This document shows, one piece after another, positions 55,474 to 64,000 of a DNA stretch of 64,000 nucleotides; position 1 is the stretch's first letter, and every line of letters begins with the position of its first letter. The position numbers were made by a program, and so were the translations under genes. This stretch comes from Levilactobacillus fuyuanensis. Lineage in GTDB: Bacteria > Bacillota > Bacilli > Lactobacillales > Lactobacillaceae. The notes beneath the pieces are model-generated. The model was not told where the DNA came from, searched no databases, and saw nothing but the letters and a program-made list of their open reading frames with translations. The DNA lies in NCBI RefSeq assembly GCF_003946395.1, contig NZ_RHNZ01000012.1, forward strand, positions 1 through 64,000, in the 5' to 3' direction.

Positions 55474-56652
55474 ATGAATTCGAAAGTGATGGGAACGGTG
55501 CTGGCATTTGCCACGGTCTTGGGTCTCAGCGGGGGGCTAGCTTGGTGGTTCAATAACCAGGCCAAGACGCAGGCGGAAACGAAGACGAGTAGCAGTTCAA
55601 TTGTCCGGCAAGTCAAGCCGAAGAAGAAAAAGCCGGTTGTGAAGAAGGTCGTGGTCAAGGCGAAGCCAACGGCGGCCACCCGGGAAATCGATGCGGTTCT
55701 CCGAGCCAATCGTTTTGTGGGAACTGCATTAGTGGTTCATAACAAGCAGGTCATCTATCAAAAGGGCTGGGGATACGCGGATGCAGCGGCCCACAAGAAG
55801 AACGGGGCTCACAGCGTGTACCAGCTGGCGTCCGTTCAGAAGTCATTTACGGCGGGTCTGATCATGAAGCTCGCCAGTGAGGGCAAGCTGTCACTGACCG
55901 ACCCCCTGTCGAAATACTACCCGACGATTGCCGGTTCCAATGAGATTACGCTTCGGGATATGCTGGACATGAAGAGTGGCTTGACACTACCTGCTTTTCC
56001 CAACAAGCTCCACTCGGAAAAGGGCATGATTCGCTTTATTCTAACCAATGTGGTCAGCCGACCAGCCCAGATTGGCAAGTGGGATTACTCGCCTGTTAAC
56101 TTCATGCTGCTGTCCGGAATCATTCAGAAGACGAGTGGCGAGAGTTACCGGCGTTACTTCACGCAGAACATTACCGATGCTTGGCGGCTGAAGCACACCG
56201 GATTCGTCTTTAACATGGCGGATCAGGCGACGTACTCACAGGGGTATCAGAATGCCAACAATGCGGATGTGACCGCCAACTATGGGTCTCAATTTGGGGA
56301 ATCCAAGGCGTCGATGTTCTATCAGTTCGGTACGGGACAGGTCTACATGTCTGCACGCGACCTCTACACGGCTCAGCGCAACATGTTGCAAGGCAAGCTT
56401 TATCCGGAAAGTGACGTCAACGTCTTGTTGGCACCGGGAACGGCTTCCATGTACGGTGGCGGGATGTATGTCTACCCAGGCTACGTCCGGACTCACGGCC
56501 TCGCTTACGGGTATGAAGCGACCTCACTGCTGAGCAAGGACGGCACGGATGGTGTGGTACTTCTGAGTAATTACTACCGGGTCAACCAGCTGTCACAGAC
56601 ACCAGCCATTCAGATTTGGAATCTCTTGCAGGCTGGTGAGCTCGGTAAGTAA
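55474..56652 (+). CDS. Membrane-anchored serine hydrolase, class C beta-lactamase fold
   Basis: 392 aa: a single N-terminal membrane helix (about 5-26), a Lys-rich linker (KPKKKKPVVKK), then a beta-lactamase/DD-peptidase domain. Active-site motifs: SVQK (S-x-x-K) in QLASVQKSFTAG near 116, YSP in WDYSPVNFM as the Y-x-N equivalent, and RTHG as the HTG-like third motif. Likely acts outside the cell on peptidoglycan peptides or as an esterase. GTAAGGGGGAG precedes ATG 55474. It follows recX by 35 bp. Confidence 0.87.
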   Translation: MNSKVMGTVLAFATVLGLSGGLAWWFNNQAKTQAETKTSSSSIVRQVKPKKKKPVVKKVVVKAKPTAATREIDAVLRANRFVGTALVVHNKQVIYQKGWGYADAAAHKKNGAHSVYQLASVQKSFTAGLIMKLASEGKLSLTDPLSKYYPTIAGSNEITLRDMLDMKSGLTLPAFPNKLHSEKGMIRFILTNVVSRPAQIGKWDYSPVNFMLLSGIIQKTSGESYRRYFTQNITDAWRLKHTGFVFNMADQATYSQGYQNANNADVTANYGSQFGESKASMFYQFGTGQVYMSARDLYTAQRNMLQGKLYPESDVNVLLAPGTASMYGGGMYVYPGYVRTHGLAYGYEATSLLSKDGTDGVVLLSNYYRVNQLSQTPAIQIWNLLQAGELGK

Positions 56653-56698
56653 GTGCGTTGCTATTGATTGATGAGATTATTTAGATTTGGGCAAAATT

Positions 56699-56765
56699 AA
56701 AAACAGACACGCTAGTACCGCGAATACCAACTTGGGTGGCAGAGGCGGCTATCGTGTCTGTTTTT
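56699..56765. terminator. Bidirectional terminator with a long structured loop
   Basis: A 13-bp perfect stem AAAAACAGACACG/CGTGTCTGTTTTT (56699-56711 with 56753-56765). The 41-nt loop folds further (CCGC with GCGG, ACC with GGT). It serves the serine hydrolase gene and the converging YdeI-like gene. Confidence 0.85.
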
Positions 56766-56819
56766 AGTCTACAGGCTGATCATAAGAAGCGGGTTGGAAT
56801 CACTCTAAAGAGTCCTAGA

Positions 56820-57065
56820 TTAATCTTTAGGCCAACTGCCATAGGCGCGTTTGGACTTGTAGCCGGCAGCCAGAATTTTTCGCATATCGGCGATGTGGCG
56901 GGCTTTCGTGTCGTCCGCTTTAGCACCGAAGATGTAGCGGGCCCATTCGCGTTGGTAACCAACGGTCAGGTCGGCAAAGAAGGCAGTCAGTTTGGGGTCA
57001 TCGGCCAAAAGGTCGGCGACTTGAGGAATCATGGGTTCAAAAGTACTCAGGGGAGCTTGCGTCAT
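56820..57065 (-). CDS. YdeI/OmpD-associated domain protein (C-terminal domain only)
   Basis: 81 aa. It matches from memory the C-terminal half of YdeI-type proteins: FADLTVGYQREWARYIFGAK followed by a Lys/Arg-rich helix with DMRKILAAGYKSKRAY. Full-length relatives have a preceding DUF1801-like domain and about 190 aa; here only about 20 residues precede. GAGGTG lies before ATG 57065, so it looks intact and expressed rather than a fragment. Function unknown. Confidence 0.7.
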   Translation of the reverse strand: MTQAPLSTFEPMIPQVADLLADDPKLTAFFADLTVGYQREWARYIFGAKADDTKARHIADMRKILAAGYKSKRAYGSWPKD

Positions 57066-57174
57066 TAAGTATTCACCTCGGTCATTGATTCTTTGAGTTT
57101 ATCTTAAATTTACGGGTCACCCAAGGATTTTGTTCAGGAATGTGGCGGTGCCTATTCATTAATACGGCCGAATC

Positions 57175-57183
57175 TGGTATAAT
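57175..57183 (+). promoter_or_regulatory. Extended -10 promoter of the DUF402 gene
   Basis: TGGTATAAT, 50 bp before ATG 57234. Confidence 0.6.
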
Positions 57184-57233
57184 ATTGATTGAATTTTTAT
57201 AGTTACCCGTTACTTAGAAAGTAGGGTTAATAC

Positions 57234-57785
57234 ATGACGCGCGAAGCTAGAGGACCTAAGGAAGGCGACTTCATTACGATCAAAAGCTACAAGCACGACG
57301 GAAGTTTGCATCGAACTTGGCGCGACACGATGGTACTCAAAACAAGCGAAAATGCCCTCATCGGGGTTAATGACCACACGTTGGTCACTGAAGACGATGG
57401 GCGGCGGTGGGTGACAAGAGAACCCGCTATCGTTTATTTCCACAAGCATTACTGGTTCAATATTGTTGCGATGATTCGGGATAACGGGGTGTCGTATTAC
57501 TGTAATCTGGCTTCCCCGTATGTTTTGGATAAAGAAGCGCTCAAATATATTGATTATGATCTCGACGTAAAGGTCTTTCCAGATGGTGAGAAACGCTTGC
57601 TCGACGTTGATGAATATCAAGATTTCAGTCAACGGTGGCAGTATGGCGAAGAAACCGATCAGATTTTGAAGGCAAACGTCTTGACCCTCGTCGATTGGAT
57701 TAATCATCACAAGGGCCCCTTTTCTAAAGCCTATGTCGATCTTTGGTATCAACGGTATCAGGAACTGTTACGACGCTCAAATTAA
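57234..57785 (+). CDS. DUF402 protein, probable nucleoside tri-/diphosphatase (Ntdp)
   Basis: 183 aa of the DUF402 family (B. subtilis YgaC / S. aureus Sav1646 group), reported to hydrolyse nucleoside tri- and diphosphates. Visible: [26 protein letters not shown], and the acid-rich [13 protein letters not shown] with VDEYQDF that would bind metal. ATG 57234 follows AAAGTAGGG. Cytoplasmic, single gene with a terminator. Confidence 0.87.
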   Translation: MTREARGPKEGDFITIKSYKHDGSLHRTWRDTMVLKTSENALIGVNDHTLVTEDDGRRWVTREPAIVYFHKHYWFNIVAMIRDNGVSYYCNLASPYVLDKEALKYIDYDLDVKVFPDGEKRLLDVDEYQDFSQRWQYGEETDQILKANVLTLVDWINHHKGPFSKAYVDLWYQRYQELLRRSN

Positions 57786-57824
57786 TCGCGGCGTAGACCT
57801 GTAAGAGTTGTCTTCCGTATCACC

Positions 57825-57857
57825 AGGAGCAAGTCATTCGTGGCTGGCTCCTTTTTT
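57825..57857 (+). terminator. Terminator after the DUF402 gene
   Basis: A 6-bp stem AGGAGC/GCTCCT (57825-57830 with 57847-57852), then six T. Confidence 0.7.
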
Positions 57858-57959
57858 CAAAAAGCCATCGTTGTTACTGGACACAGTTAAAGGGCATCAG
57901 GATTGACTGTGTTCGGGACGGCGATTAAAAATAAACTAGGAACGAGAGGGGCACTGCCC

Positions 57960-59072
57960 ATGAAGTGGTTCGCCAATTCACGACTGATGTTTTGGTCCGT
58001 GGAACTGTTGATCGTTGCCGCCTTGATTTGGGTCTGTACGCAGATCAGTTTCTTATTCTCTCCAATTGGCATCTTTCTTTCCACAATTTTTGCGCCATTG
58101 CTGATTTCAGGAATTTTGTTCTATTTGCTGAATCCAGTGGTCAAGTTACTGGAAAAGGTGCGCTGGAAGAAGTTTCATATCAACCGAACGGGCGCCGTTG
58201 CCTTGGTTTTCTTACTCCTAGTCTTGGTTCTTGTGGCCGGGGCGATGTGGGTGATTCCCCGCTTGGTCTCGCAGGTCACGACGCTGGTCGGCAATATTCC
58301 AGACTTTGCCAAGTCCAGTGAAGCGGTTCTCAACAAGCTGATTAACCATCCTGTGCTGAAGGAGATTGATTTTTCCAAGTACTTAACGCAGCTGCAGAGT
58401 GCGCTGTCTAAATACGCGCAGGGCTTCATGAGTGGCTTGACCAGCGGTATCGGGAGTATTATCGGCACGGTCACCACGGTTACAGTGACGGCGGTTACGG
58501 TGCCCGTGATGTTGTTCTACATGTTAAAGGACGGCGACAAATTCATGCCAGCCATTCGAAAGTGGCTGCCTGCTAAGCATGGGGAGCAGACAGCCGAGTT
58601 ACTGGGACGGATGAACAACACGATTGCCCGGTACGTGGGTGGCCAAATCGTCGAGTGCCTTTTCGTGGGGAGTTTTACAGCAATCGGATATTTCTTCGTG
58701 GGTGAAAAATATGCGTTGTTACTAGGCTTCTTTGCCGGAATCTGTAATCTGATTCCTTACGTGGGTCCCTACATTGGGATTCTCCCAGCGTTGATTGTGG
58801 CCTTTGCGACGAGTACCAGCCTGATTATCTACGTGATTATCGTGGTCGTCGTGGTTCAACAGATCGATGGGAACCTGGTCTACCCCAACATCATCGGGAA
58901 GAGCCTGCAGATTCACCCGTTGACGATCATTATTATCTTGCTGGCGGCCGGCAATATAGCGGGGCTGCTGGGGATGATTCTGGCGATTCCACTGTACGCC
59001 GTAGTCAAGACGGTGGTACAGTACCTTTACAGCATCTGGCAATTGGAACACGCGGAGAAGAAGTCCCTATAA
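57960..59072 (+). CDS. AI-2E family transporter (PerM/YtvI type)
   Basis: 370-aa membrane protein of the AI-2E transporter superfamily, which covers autoinducer exporters, PerM-like permeases and Na+/H+ antiporters; the cargo is unknown. About eight helices in the usual 3 + 1 + 4 layout with a large outside loop (about 115-180), and the conserved NLIPYVGPYIG and QQIDGNLVYPNIIGKSL motifs near 265 and 300. I chose ATG 57960 with GAGAGGGG 8 nt upstream; earlier in-frame starts lack a ribosome site. Confidence 0.87.
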   Translation: MKWFANSRLMFWSVELLIVAALIWVCTQISFLFSPIGIFLSTIFAPLLISGILFYLLNPVVKLLEKVRWKKFHINRTGAVALVFLLLVLVLVAGAMWVIPRLVSQVTTLVGNIPDFAKSSEAVLNKLINHPVLKEIDFSKYLTQLQSALSKYAQGFMSGLTSGIGSIIGTVTTVTVTAVTVPVMLFYMLKDGDKFMPAIRKWLPAKHGEQTAELLGRMNNTIARYVGGQIVECLFVGSFTAIGYFFVGEKYALLLGFFAGICNLIPYVGPYIGILPALIVAFATSTSLIIYVIIVVVVVQQIDGNLVYPNIIGKSLQIHPLTIIIILLAAGNIAGLLGMILAIPLYAVVKTVVQYLYSIWQLEHAEKKSL

Positions 59073-59186
59073 AAGAATCATTCGGAAAGGCTACGTTATC
59101 CGATGGTTGGTGGTGCCGGAATTTTCGTAAATTCGCCCAAATTGCGTAGAAATTATCAAGAAATGACTAACGTTTGCGGTTTGAAG

Positions 59187-59214
59187 TTGACGTGACCGCT
59201 GAATATGCTACTAT
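59187..59214 (+). promoter_or_regulatory. tagD promoter
   Basis: TTGACG (59187-59192), 16-bp spacer, TACTAT (59209-59214) with a TGC extension. The leader is about 80 nt. Confidence 0.7.
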
Positions 59215-59297
59215 TTAGATTGTTATTGGATTTTTTGAAAAATAGACCCCTGGGTAAAACAACGGGGAAATTAACCAGATAAAGTAGGAGATTCTAC

Positions 59298-59717
59298 ATG
59301 AAAAAAGTAATTACTTACGGAACGTTTGACCTGATCCATAAGGGTCACATTCGTTTATTGAAGCGGGCCGCAGCCTTGGGTGACGATTTAACGGTTTGTG
59401 TTTCCTCCGATGAATTTAACGCGGAGAAGGGTAAGCGGGCGTATACCTCTTACGAAGACCGGAAATACATCCTGGAAGCAATCAAGTACGTTGACCACGT
59501 GATTCCAGAAACGACTTGGGATCAAAAGATTCGCGACGTCCAGGAAAACAACATTGACGTTTTTGTTATGGGTGATGACTGGAAGGGTAAGTTTGACTTC
59601 TTGAAGGACTACTGTGAAGTTATTTACTTACCACGGACGGAGGGTATCTCCACGACTAAAATCAAGCACGATTTAGGTCTTTCCGATGAAAAAACTTGGA
59701 CGGAAGACGAAAAGTAG
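59298..59717 (+). CDS. tagD: Glycerol-3-phosphate cytidylyltransferase
   Basis: Makes CDP-glycerol from CTP and glycerol 3-phosphate for teichoic acid chains. 139 aa. Nucleotidyltransferase motifs: TYGTFDLIHKGH with the HxGH site (His14-His17) and PRTEGISTTKIK near the end. GTAGGAG lies before ATG 59298. A terminator separates it from the next two genes, which belong to the same pathway group. Confidence 0.96.
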   Translation: MKKVITYGTFDLIHKGHIRLLKRAAALGDDLTVCVSSDEFNAEKGKRAYTSYEDRKYILEAIKYVDHVIPETTWDQKIRDVQENNIDVFVMGDDWKGKFDFLKDYCEVIYLPRTEGISTTKIKHDLGLSDEKTWTEDEK

Positions 59718-59729
59718 TGTTGGCAGTGA

Positions 59730-59759
59730 AATCCTTAGTCGCAGACTAGGGATTTTTTC
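59730..59759 (+). terminator. Terminator after tagD
   Basis: An 11-bp stem (59730-59740 with 59744-59754, one wobble), loop GCA, then six T. Confidence 0.85.
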
Positions 59760-59787
59760 TTAGGAACACGTAGACGGAGGCAAACGA

Positions 59788-60672
59788 ATGCAGCAAATGA
59801 TATTTTTATTAACGTCCCTCAATGGGATGCACAAGCCGAACTTTTCCACGCAACTACTGAAGGCCTTGCAGAACGGGGCACAGGTCAGTGTTCTCGTCGC
59901 CATGGTTGATTTTGAATCAGTCTGGACGGTCCGGCAATACTTAAATCAACTTGCCAGAAAAGACGGTCGGGTCAAGAATGTTCGGCTGATTACGTTGGCT
60001 GAGATGTTTGCTGATGAACCTGGCTTAGCGTTGACCGCCGAAGAACGCCAGAAAATGCTCTTGGATAATTACGAACAACGCTTGTTTGCTGACAATCAGG
60101 AACAGGTCAAGCGTTACCTGAGCGACGGTCACATGGTCGCAGAATTACGGCAGATCGATGATGAGACGCCTATGGTTCTCCGACAGTATCAGGCCGATCA
60201 GCTGATTCAGGTCGATACATATGGATTAGATGGCCAGGTCGTGGGCATTGAGAAAGTTCAAAATGAAGTGGCTCAGACCAGCTACCTGTTAAATCGTCGC
60301 GGAGAGGCTGTCTTACGCTTTGTCCGGCATGAACGACCAATTGAACACGTTTATAATTTAAGTGCCACCTCGGCCATGCTAGCTACCGAATTTGAAGGGG
60401 CTAAGCAAGTGGCCACCTCAGAGACGCTCTCGAAGCGTCAGCGGGAACGGGCGGAAGCTAAGACGGTCGACCAGACGCAGATCATTATGGCCACGGAAGC
60501 CTACTATGGTGTCTTAGCGTACTCAAACTATCGCCGCTTCAATGACGTCTTTGCCTTTTATCAGGCGGTTCTCAGTCGATTGTTGACGGATGATACCCGG
60601 TTGTACGTTGATTTAGCGGTCAACGCGCACTTCTCACCGCAAATGCCGAACCAACTGATTTTTAACTACTAA
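59788..60672 (+). CDS. Unknown protein in the teichoic-acid group
   Basis: 294 aa, soluble, not firmly recognised. Middle part (about 125-190) has segments of the kind VDTYGLDGQVV and LLNRRGEAVLRFVR, which resemble the N-terminal beta-rich part of poly(glycerol-phosphate) glucosyltransferases and of the GtfB/Asp1-type partners, but the Rossmann catalytic half is absent. The N-terminus (FLLTSLNGMHKPNFSTQLLK) resembles the first strand of a GT-B fold. GGAGG precedes ATG 59788, and the TagF-like gene starts 15 bp downstream, so it is probably a co-transcribed partner in teichoic acid synthesis or glycosylation. Confidence 0.6.
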   Translation: MQQMIFLLTSLNGMHKPNFSTQLLKALQNGAQVSVLVAMVDFESVWTVRQYLNQLARKDGRVKNVRLITLAEMFADEPGLALTAEERQKMLLDNYEQRLFADNQEQVKRYLSDGHMVAELRQIDDETPMVLRQYQADQLIQVDTYGLDGQVVGIEKVQNEVAQTSYLLNRRGEAVLRFVRHERPIEHVYNLSATSAMLATEFEGAKQVATSETLSKRQRERAEAKTVDQTQIIMATEAYYGVLAYSNYRRFNDVFAFYQAVLSRLLTDDTRLYVDLAVNAHFSPQMPNQLIFNY

Positions 60673-60686
60673 GGAGTTTTTCCATC

Positions 60687-62711
60687 GTGCGTGCGATTTT
60701 ATCAGGATTACATCATAAAAAGAATTTACAGGAACTCGAGCTTGAACTGATCGATGTGCCAGAGCCATTCGACGATCTCGCGGTAACGTTCTTGGAAAAA
60801 CAAACCAAGGCGTCCATCACGATTCCCGTCAGCAAGGTGCTGAGTGCACAGGTCGTGCGGTTACGGCTCAATGCGAATGATCTTCAATTTACAGCGGAGG
60901 GTCAGAGCGAATTTAGCTGGGAACTCTATCTGAACTTGCAACAGCAGAATACGCGTGGCTTGATTCAGGTTGAAAGTGAATACCTGAGTGACCGTCATCA
61001 GTTGACACTGACCAGCTATTACCAGCTGAACAGTGATGCCAACGGGATGGCACTGTTCAATATGCATACGGAACAGGCCGAAGATGAGTTCACCATTAAC
61101 GCGATTAACTTACAGGATGACCAACTTCAAGTGATCGGACCTAGCCGCATCAACAACCATGCCATTACGAACCAACGGCTGGTTCTGAAGAACGTGCAGG
61201 CGGATAGCTCAGCAGAGTGGCCAATTACCCAGATGACCTTACACGGGTTATTCACGGGGATTATTCCGCTATCTGATCTCGCGGCTGACAGTACCCAGCA
61301 GCTCTTCATTCGCTCAACGATCGATGGTCAGGACCTGGAACAGCGGGTGGTCTTAGCCAAGTCTTTGGCCGGTCAAGTGACACAAGCCGTGACACCGGGC
61401 CATCGTTTGGTCATCATCGACAAGCGGTTTGACAACGGGATTCGGGTGCAGGAAACGGCGGCACCATCCATTCCACAACGTCTGGCTAACGTGCCAGGCA
61501 AGGTGGGCGGCGCCACAAAGCTCCTCTCGATGTTGATGGACAAGGCCAACTTGTTCTACATGCGGCGGCTGTTCAAGCGGGGGCACCGGCCTTACGAGCA
61601 ACCAACTTTGATCTTTGAAAGTTTCGGTGGGCGGCAAGTCAGTGATTCACCTTACGCTATCTACCAGCTGTTCAAGCAACTCTACCCTGGGTTTACCTTC
61701 ATCTGGTCGATCGACCGGTCACAGAAGAAATTCTGTAAGGAAAATGGGATTCCGTTCATCATTCGGCGGACGTCTAAGTGGGTGCGGACGCTGGAGAAGT
61801 CCAGCTTCTGGATCAGTAACGCCCGCTTCCCATCCTGGGTCAAGAAACCGAACTACGTGACCTACATTCAAACGTGGCACGGGACGCCGTTAAAGAAATT
61901 GGGCTTGGACATTGAAAATGTCTCGATGCCCGGTACCACGACGACCAAGTATCACGCCAACTTCGTTCGAGAAGCCAACCGGTGGGATGCATTGGTCTCG
62001 CCTAACGACTATTCCACACGGATCTTCCGGTCGGCCTTTGGTTTTAACAACCAGATCTTAAAGGTCGGGTATCCACGAAACGATGAACTGATCAACAGTA
62101 CCCGCGAAGACGTGACTGCCTTGAAGCAGGAACTGGGAATTCCGTTGGATAAGAAGGTCGTCCTCTACGCGCCAACCTATCGGGATAACCAATTTGCCGA
62201 GAAGGGGAAGTATACGTTTGAATTACCATTCTCCCTCGACGAGTTTCGTGACCGGTATGGCAAGGATGCCGTGCTGGTTCTGCGGATGCACTACTTAATC
62301 AGTAATGCGTTAGATATCAGCGGATACGAAGGGGTCGTCTTTGACTTCTCTAACCATCCAAACATTTCCGACCTGTACCTGATCAGTGACATGTTGATCA
62401 CCGACTACTCATCCGTCTTCTTTGACTTCGCTTACCTCAAGCGGCCAATCCTGTTCTACCCGTACGATTACCACATGTACAAGGACGAACTGCGTGGATT
62501 CTACCTCGATTACGAGAAGGACCTGCCAGGTGAGATTGCCCACAACGAGTCGCAATTATTGACGATGATCGGCGATAAGCTGAAGACACCAGATATGAGC
62601 GATAATCAGAAGTTTATGGACTTCTACCAACGTTTCTGTTCGATCGACGATGGGTTAAGTTCCCTGAAGATCGTCAACTACGTGGTCCAACAGATTGAAA
62701 AGCACGGGTAA
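60687..62711 (+). CDS. CDP-glycerol glycerophosphotransferase, TagF/TagB-like
   Basis: Adds glycerol phosphate (or ribitol phosphate) units to a teichoic acid chain on the inner membrane face. 674 aa: an N-terminal region of about 270 residues of beta character as in TarL/TagF-type enzymes, then the glyphos-transferase domain with QTWHGTPLKKLG (catalytic His near 402), YPRNDEL, and DYSSVFFDFAYLKRPILFY near 575. GTG 60687 follows AAGGAG. Downstream of the unknown 294-aa gene. The choice between polymerase and primase cannot be made from sequence alone. Confidence 0.88.
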   Translation: MRAILSGLHHKKNLQELELELIDVPEPFDDLAVTFLEKQTKASITIPVSKVLSAQVVRLRLNANDLQFTAEGQSEFSWELYLNLQQQNTRGLIQVESEYLSDRHQLTLTSYYQLNSDANGMALFNMHTEQAEDEFTINAINLQDDQLQVIGPSRINNHAITNQRLVLKNVQADSSAEWPITQMTLHGLFTGIIPLSDLAADSTQQLFIRSTIDGQDLEQRVVLAKSLAGQVTQAVTPGHRLVIIDKRFDNGIRVQETAAPSIPQRLANVPGKVGGATKLLSMLMDKANLFYMRRLFKRGHRPYEQPTLIFESFGGRQVSDSPYAIYQLFKQLYPGFTFIWSIDRSQKKFCKENGIPFIIRRTSKWVRTLEKSSFWISNARFPSWVKKPNYVTYIQTWHGTPLKKLGLDIENVSMPGTTTTKYHANFVREANRWDALVSPNDYSTRIFRSAFGFNNQILKVGYPRNDELINSTREDVTALKQELGIPLDKKVVLYAPTYRDNQFAEKGKYTFELPFSLDEFRDRYGKDAVLVLRMHYLISNALDISGYEGVVFDFSNHPNISDLYLISDMLITDYSSVFFDFAYLKRPILFYPYDYHMYKDELRGFYLDYEKDLPGEIAHNESQLLTMIGDKLKTPDMSDNQKFMDFYQRFCSIDDGLSSLKIVNYVVQQIEKHG

Positions 62712-62742
62712 CCCGTGTCGCTAAATTTAAATTTACGAATAA

Positions 62743-62775
62743 GAAAAGCGGAGCCGTTTGGGCTTCGCTTTTCTG
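62743..62775. terminator. Bidirectional terminator after the TagF-like gene
   Basis: A 14-bp stem with one wobble (62743-62756 with 62762-62775), loop GTTTG. It is AT-rich at the foot on both sides. Confidence 0.8.
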
Positions 62776-62817
62776 TCAAAATAGATGTTGTTTTCGCAAC
62801 CAAAGACGTCGCGCTGA

Positions 62818-63372
62818 CTACTTGTGGAATGTCGTAGCCTGCTGGTAGGCGTGATTACTGAGCTGTGTGGCCGTACGACTGGGCTGAACGGTTTCTTGGA
62901 AGTAATGATCCAAAATCAAGCGGTAATTGTGCTTGACCAGTGTCAAGTCGGGTCGTTTCTGCGTAGTTAGCTGTGCTTGTGCGGCTTTCGCTAACCGCAG
63001 GGAAGTGGCCCCCTGACCCGTGTGTTTGACGAGGTAGGTCACATTCTTGCTGGCCTTCTTGTCGCGGGGCGTGACCGGCTGGTTGGCGGCGTGACTGCTG
63101 GCCAGTGAGGTGTTCATGTTGGCCGTCAGACTGACGATCTCGTAATACTGGTCTTTCTTGACCCGGACGTGATCGTAAGTCTTGAATAGCAGGACGTTGA
63201 GCAGTAACGCGATGATGACCAGACCAGCGCCACTAAATATAATGGTCATGGCCGGTCGCAGTCCGCGCCGACGGTGTTTAGCGATGAATAACCCAATCAG
63301 ACCACCCACGGCAATCAGGGCGCCCAGACTAAAAACTATTTCGATGATGATGGCTTCGGTACTCGCCGACAT
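62818..63372 (-). CDS. Membrane protein of unknown function
   Basis: 184 aa: two helices (about 8-32 and 42-62) separated by a basic loop (KHRRRGLR), then an outside domain of about 120 residues, rich in Ala, Thr, Gln and Lys and probably helical. No family recognised. GGGTG precedes ATG 63372. It converges on the TagF-like gene and diverges from prfC. Confidence 0.75.
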   Translation of the reverse strand: MSASTEAIIIEIVFSLGALIAVGGLIGLFIAKHRRRGLRPAMTIIFSGAGLVIIALLLNVLLFKTYDHVRVKKDQYYEIVSLTANMNTSLASSHAANQPVTPRDKKASKNVTYLVKHTGQGATSLRLAKAAQAQLTTQKRPDLTLVKHNYRLILDHYFQETVQPSRTATQLSNHAYQQATTFHK

Positions 63373-63548
63373 ATTTTCACCCGTTTCTCAATGCATTCAT
63401 TCCTTAATGATACCACGAAAGAACCGGGATGCGGGGCAAAAAGGGACCTAGGCCGTGAATTGTAACGTTAAATGTGTTAAAATCAAGAGCTGTGTAATCA
63501 AAAGATAACGACTACTTAAAATAAGAAATTTTGTGAGGACTAAACAAT

Positions 63549-64000
63549 ATGAGTGAAATTAAATTAGCATCTGCGGTGGACAAGCGCCGAACGTTTGCCA
63601 TCATCTCTCACCCTGATGCCGGGAAGACGACGATTACCGAACAACTCTTGCTGTTCGGGGGCGTTGTGCGTGAAGCCGGAACGGTCAAGGCCAAGAAGAG
63701 TGGTAACTTTGCCAAGTCCGACTGGATGGAAATTGAACAGAAGCGTGGGATCTCCGTCACGAGTTCTGTGATGCAGTTCGACTACCAAGGCAAGCGGATT
63801 AACATCTTGGATACCCCAGGACATGAGGATTTCTCCGAAGATACTTACCGGACTTTGATGGCTGTGGACTCCGCCGTCATGGTTATTGACTCCGCTAAAG
63901 GGATCGAACCCCAGACTAAGAAGCTGTTCCAAATCTGTAAGATGCGGGGCATTCCGATCTTTACCTTCATGAATAAGTTGGACCGAGATGGCCGGGACCC
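63549..64000 (+). CDS. prfC: Peptide chain release factor 3 (5' part, runs off the window)
   Basis: GTPase that removes class I release factors from the ribosome after termination. The first 150 codons are present: [19 protein letters not shown]1 loop [12 protein letters not shown]2 region near RGISVTS, G3 [11 protein letters not shown] and G4 NKLDRD, in the order and spacing of RF3. The full gene should be about 525 codons. ATG 63549 follows GTGAGGA. Confidence 0.95.
   Translation, partial: MSEIKLASAVDKRRTFAIISHPDAGKTTITEQLLLFGGVVREAGTVKAKKSGNFAKSDWMEIEQKRGISVTSSVMQFDYQGKRINILDTPGHEDFSEDTYRTLMAVDSAVMVIDSAKGIEPQTKKLFQICKMRGIPIFTFMNKLDRDGRD

Overview
The window looks like a chromosomal segment of a lactic acid bacterium of the Lactobacillaceae. 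I infer a Levilactobacillus/Lactiplantibacillus-like heterofermenter from moderate GC, many TTG/GTG starts behind strong AGGAGG-type ribosome sites, the conserved pcrA-ligA-camS-gatCAB-dagK-rlmD gene order and the protein families present. It holds about 54 protein genes and one tRNA (Arg-CCU). I see no rRNA, no CRISPR array, no intact insertion sequence and no prophage.

Region by region. 0.2-1.3 kb: a D-2-hydroxyacid dehydrogenase (minus strand). 1.3-10.4 kb: a respiration block, cydAB (cytochrome bd), cydDC (thiol exporter needed for bd assembly), then a divergent pair of polyprenyl diphosphate synthase and menA for menaquinone. 10.5-12.4 kb: xpt and a PurK-like ATP-grasp protein that has lost key residues. 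12.8-24.4 kb: pcrA, ligA, camS, gatCAB, a diacylglycerol kinase and a 23S rRNA uracil methyltransferase without iron-sulfur cysteines. 24.7-29.8 kb: a complete deoxyribonucleoside salvage cluster (deoC, deoB, deoD, deoR, pdp). 30.4-34.2 kb: stand-alone gshA, then rbsD with a FucP-type sugar symporter. 34.7-40.8 kb: an APC amino-acid permease, then gntP-gntK divergent from an RpiR-type regulator. 40.9-45.2 kb: a GH25-fold protein lacking catalytic residues, a small membrane protein, a Gfo/Idh/MocA oxidoreductase, a DEAD-box helicase and tRNA-Arg. 45.7-49.2 kb: a secreted protein, two tiny membrane proteins with a universal stress protein, and a second GntP permease. 49.4-64 kb: envelope and housekeeping genes (GtrB-type glycosyltransferase, mnaA, NERD protein, YihY, flavodoxin, recX, serine hydrolase, YdeI-like, DUF402, AI-2E family transporter), a teichoic-acid group (tagD, an unknown protein, a TagF-like polymerase) and the start of prfC.

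How the genes work together. cydABDC plus menaquinone genes would allow aerobic respiration when haem is supplied. The deo genes turn deoxyribonucleosides into acetaldehyde and glyceraldehyde 3-phosphate. rbsD/symporter and gntP/gntK feed ribose-type sugars and gluconate into the pentose-phosphate route. Catabolite-control-like (cre) sites before cydA and cydD, and two almost identical 14-bp operators before deoC and rbsD, suggest shared carbon control.

The most unusual content is in the spacers. Two families of dispersed palindromic elements, about 111 bp and about 165 bp, sit downstream of genes. Copies differ in sequence, but several substitutions are paired so that the hairpins survive. 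Other points worth checking are the gntR translation start (a strong ribosome site facing ATC), the catalytically altered GH25 and PurK homologues, and the unassigned protein inside the teichoic-acid group.
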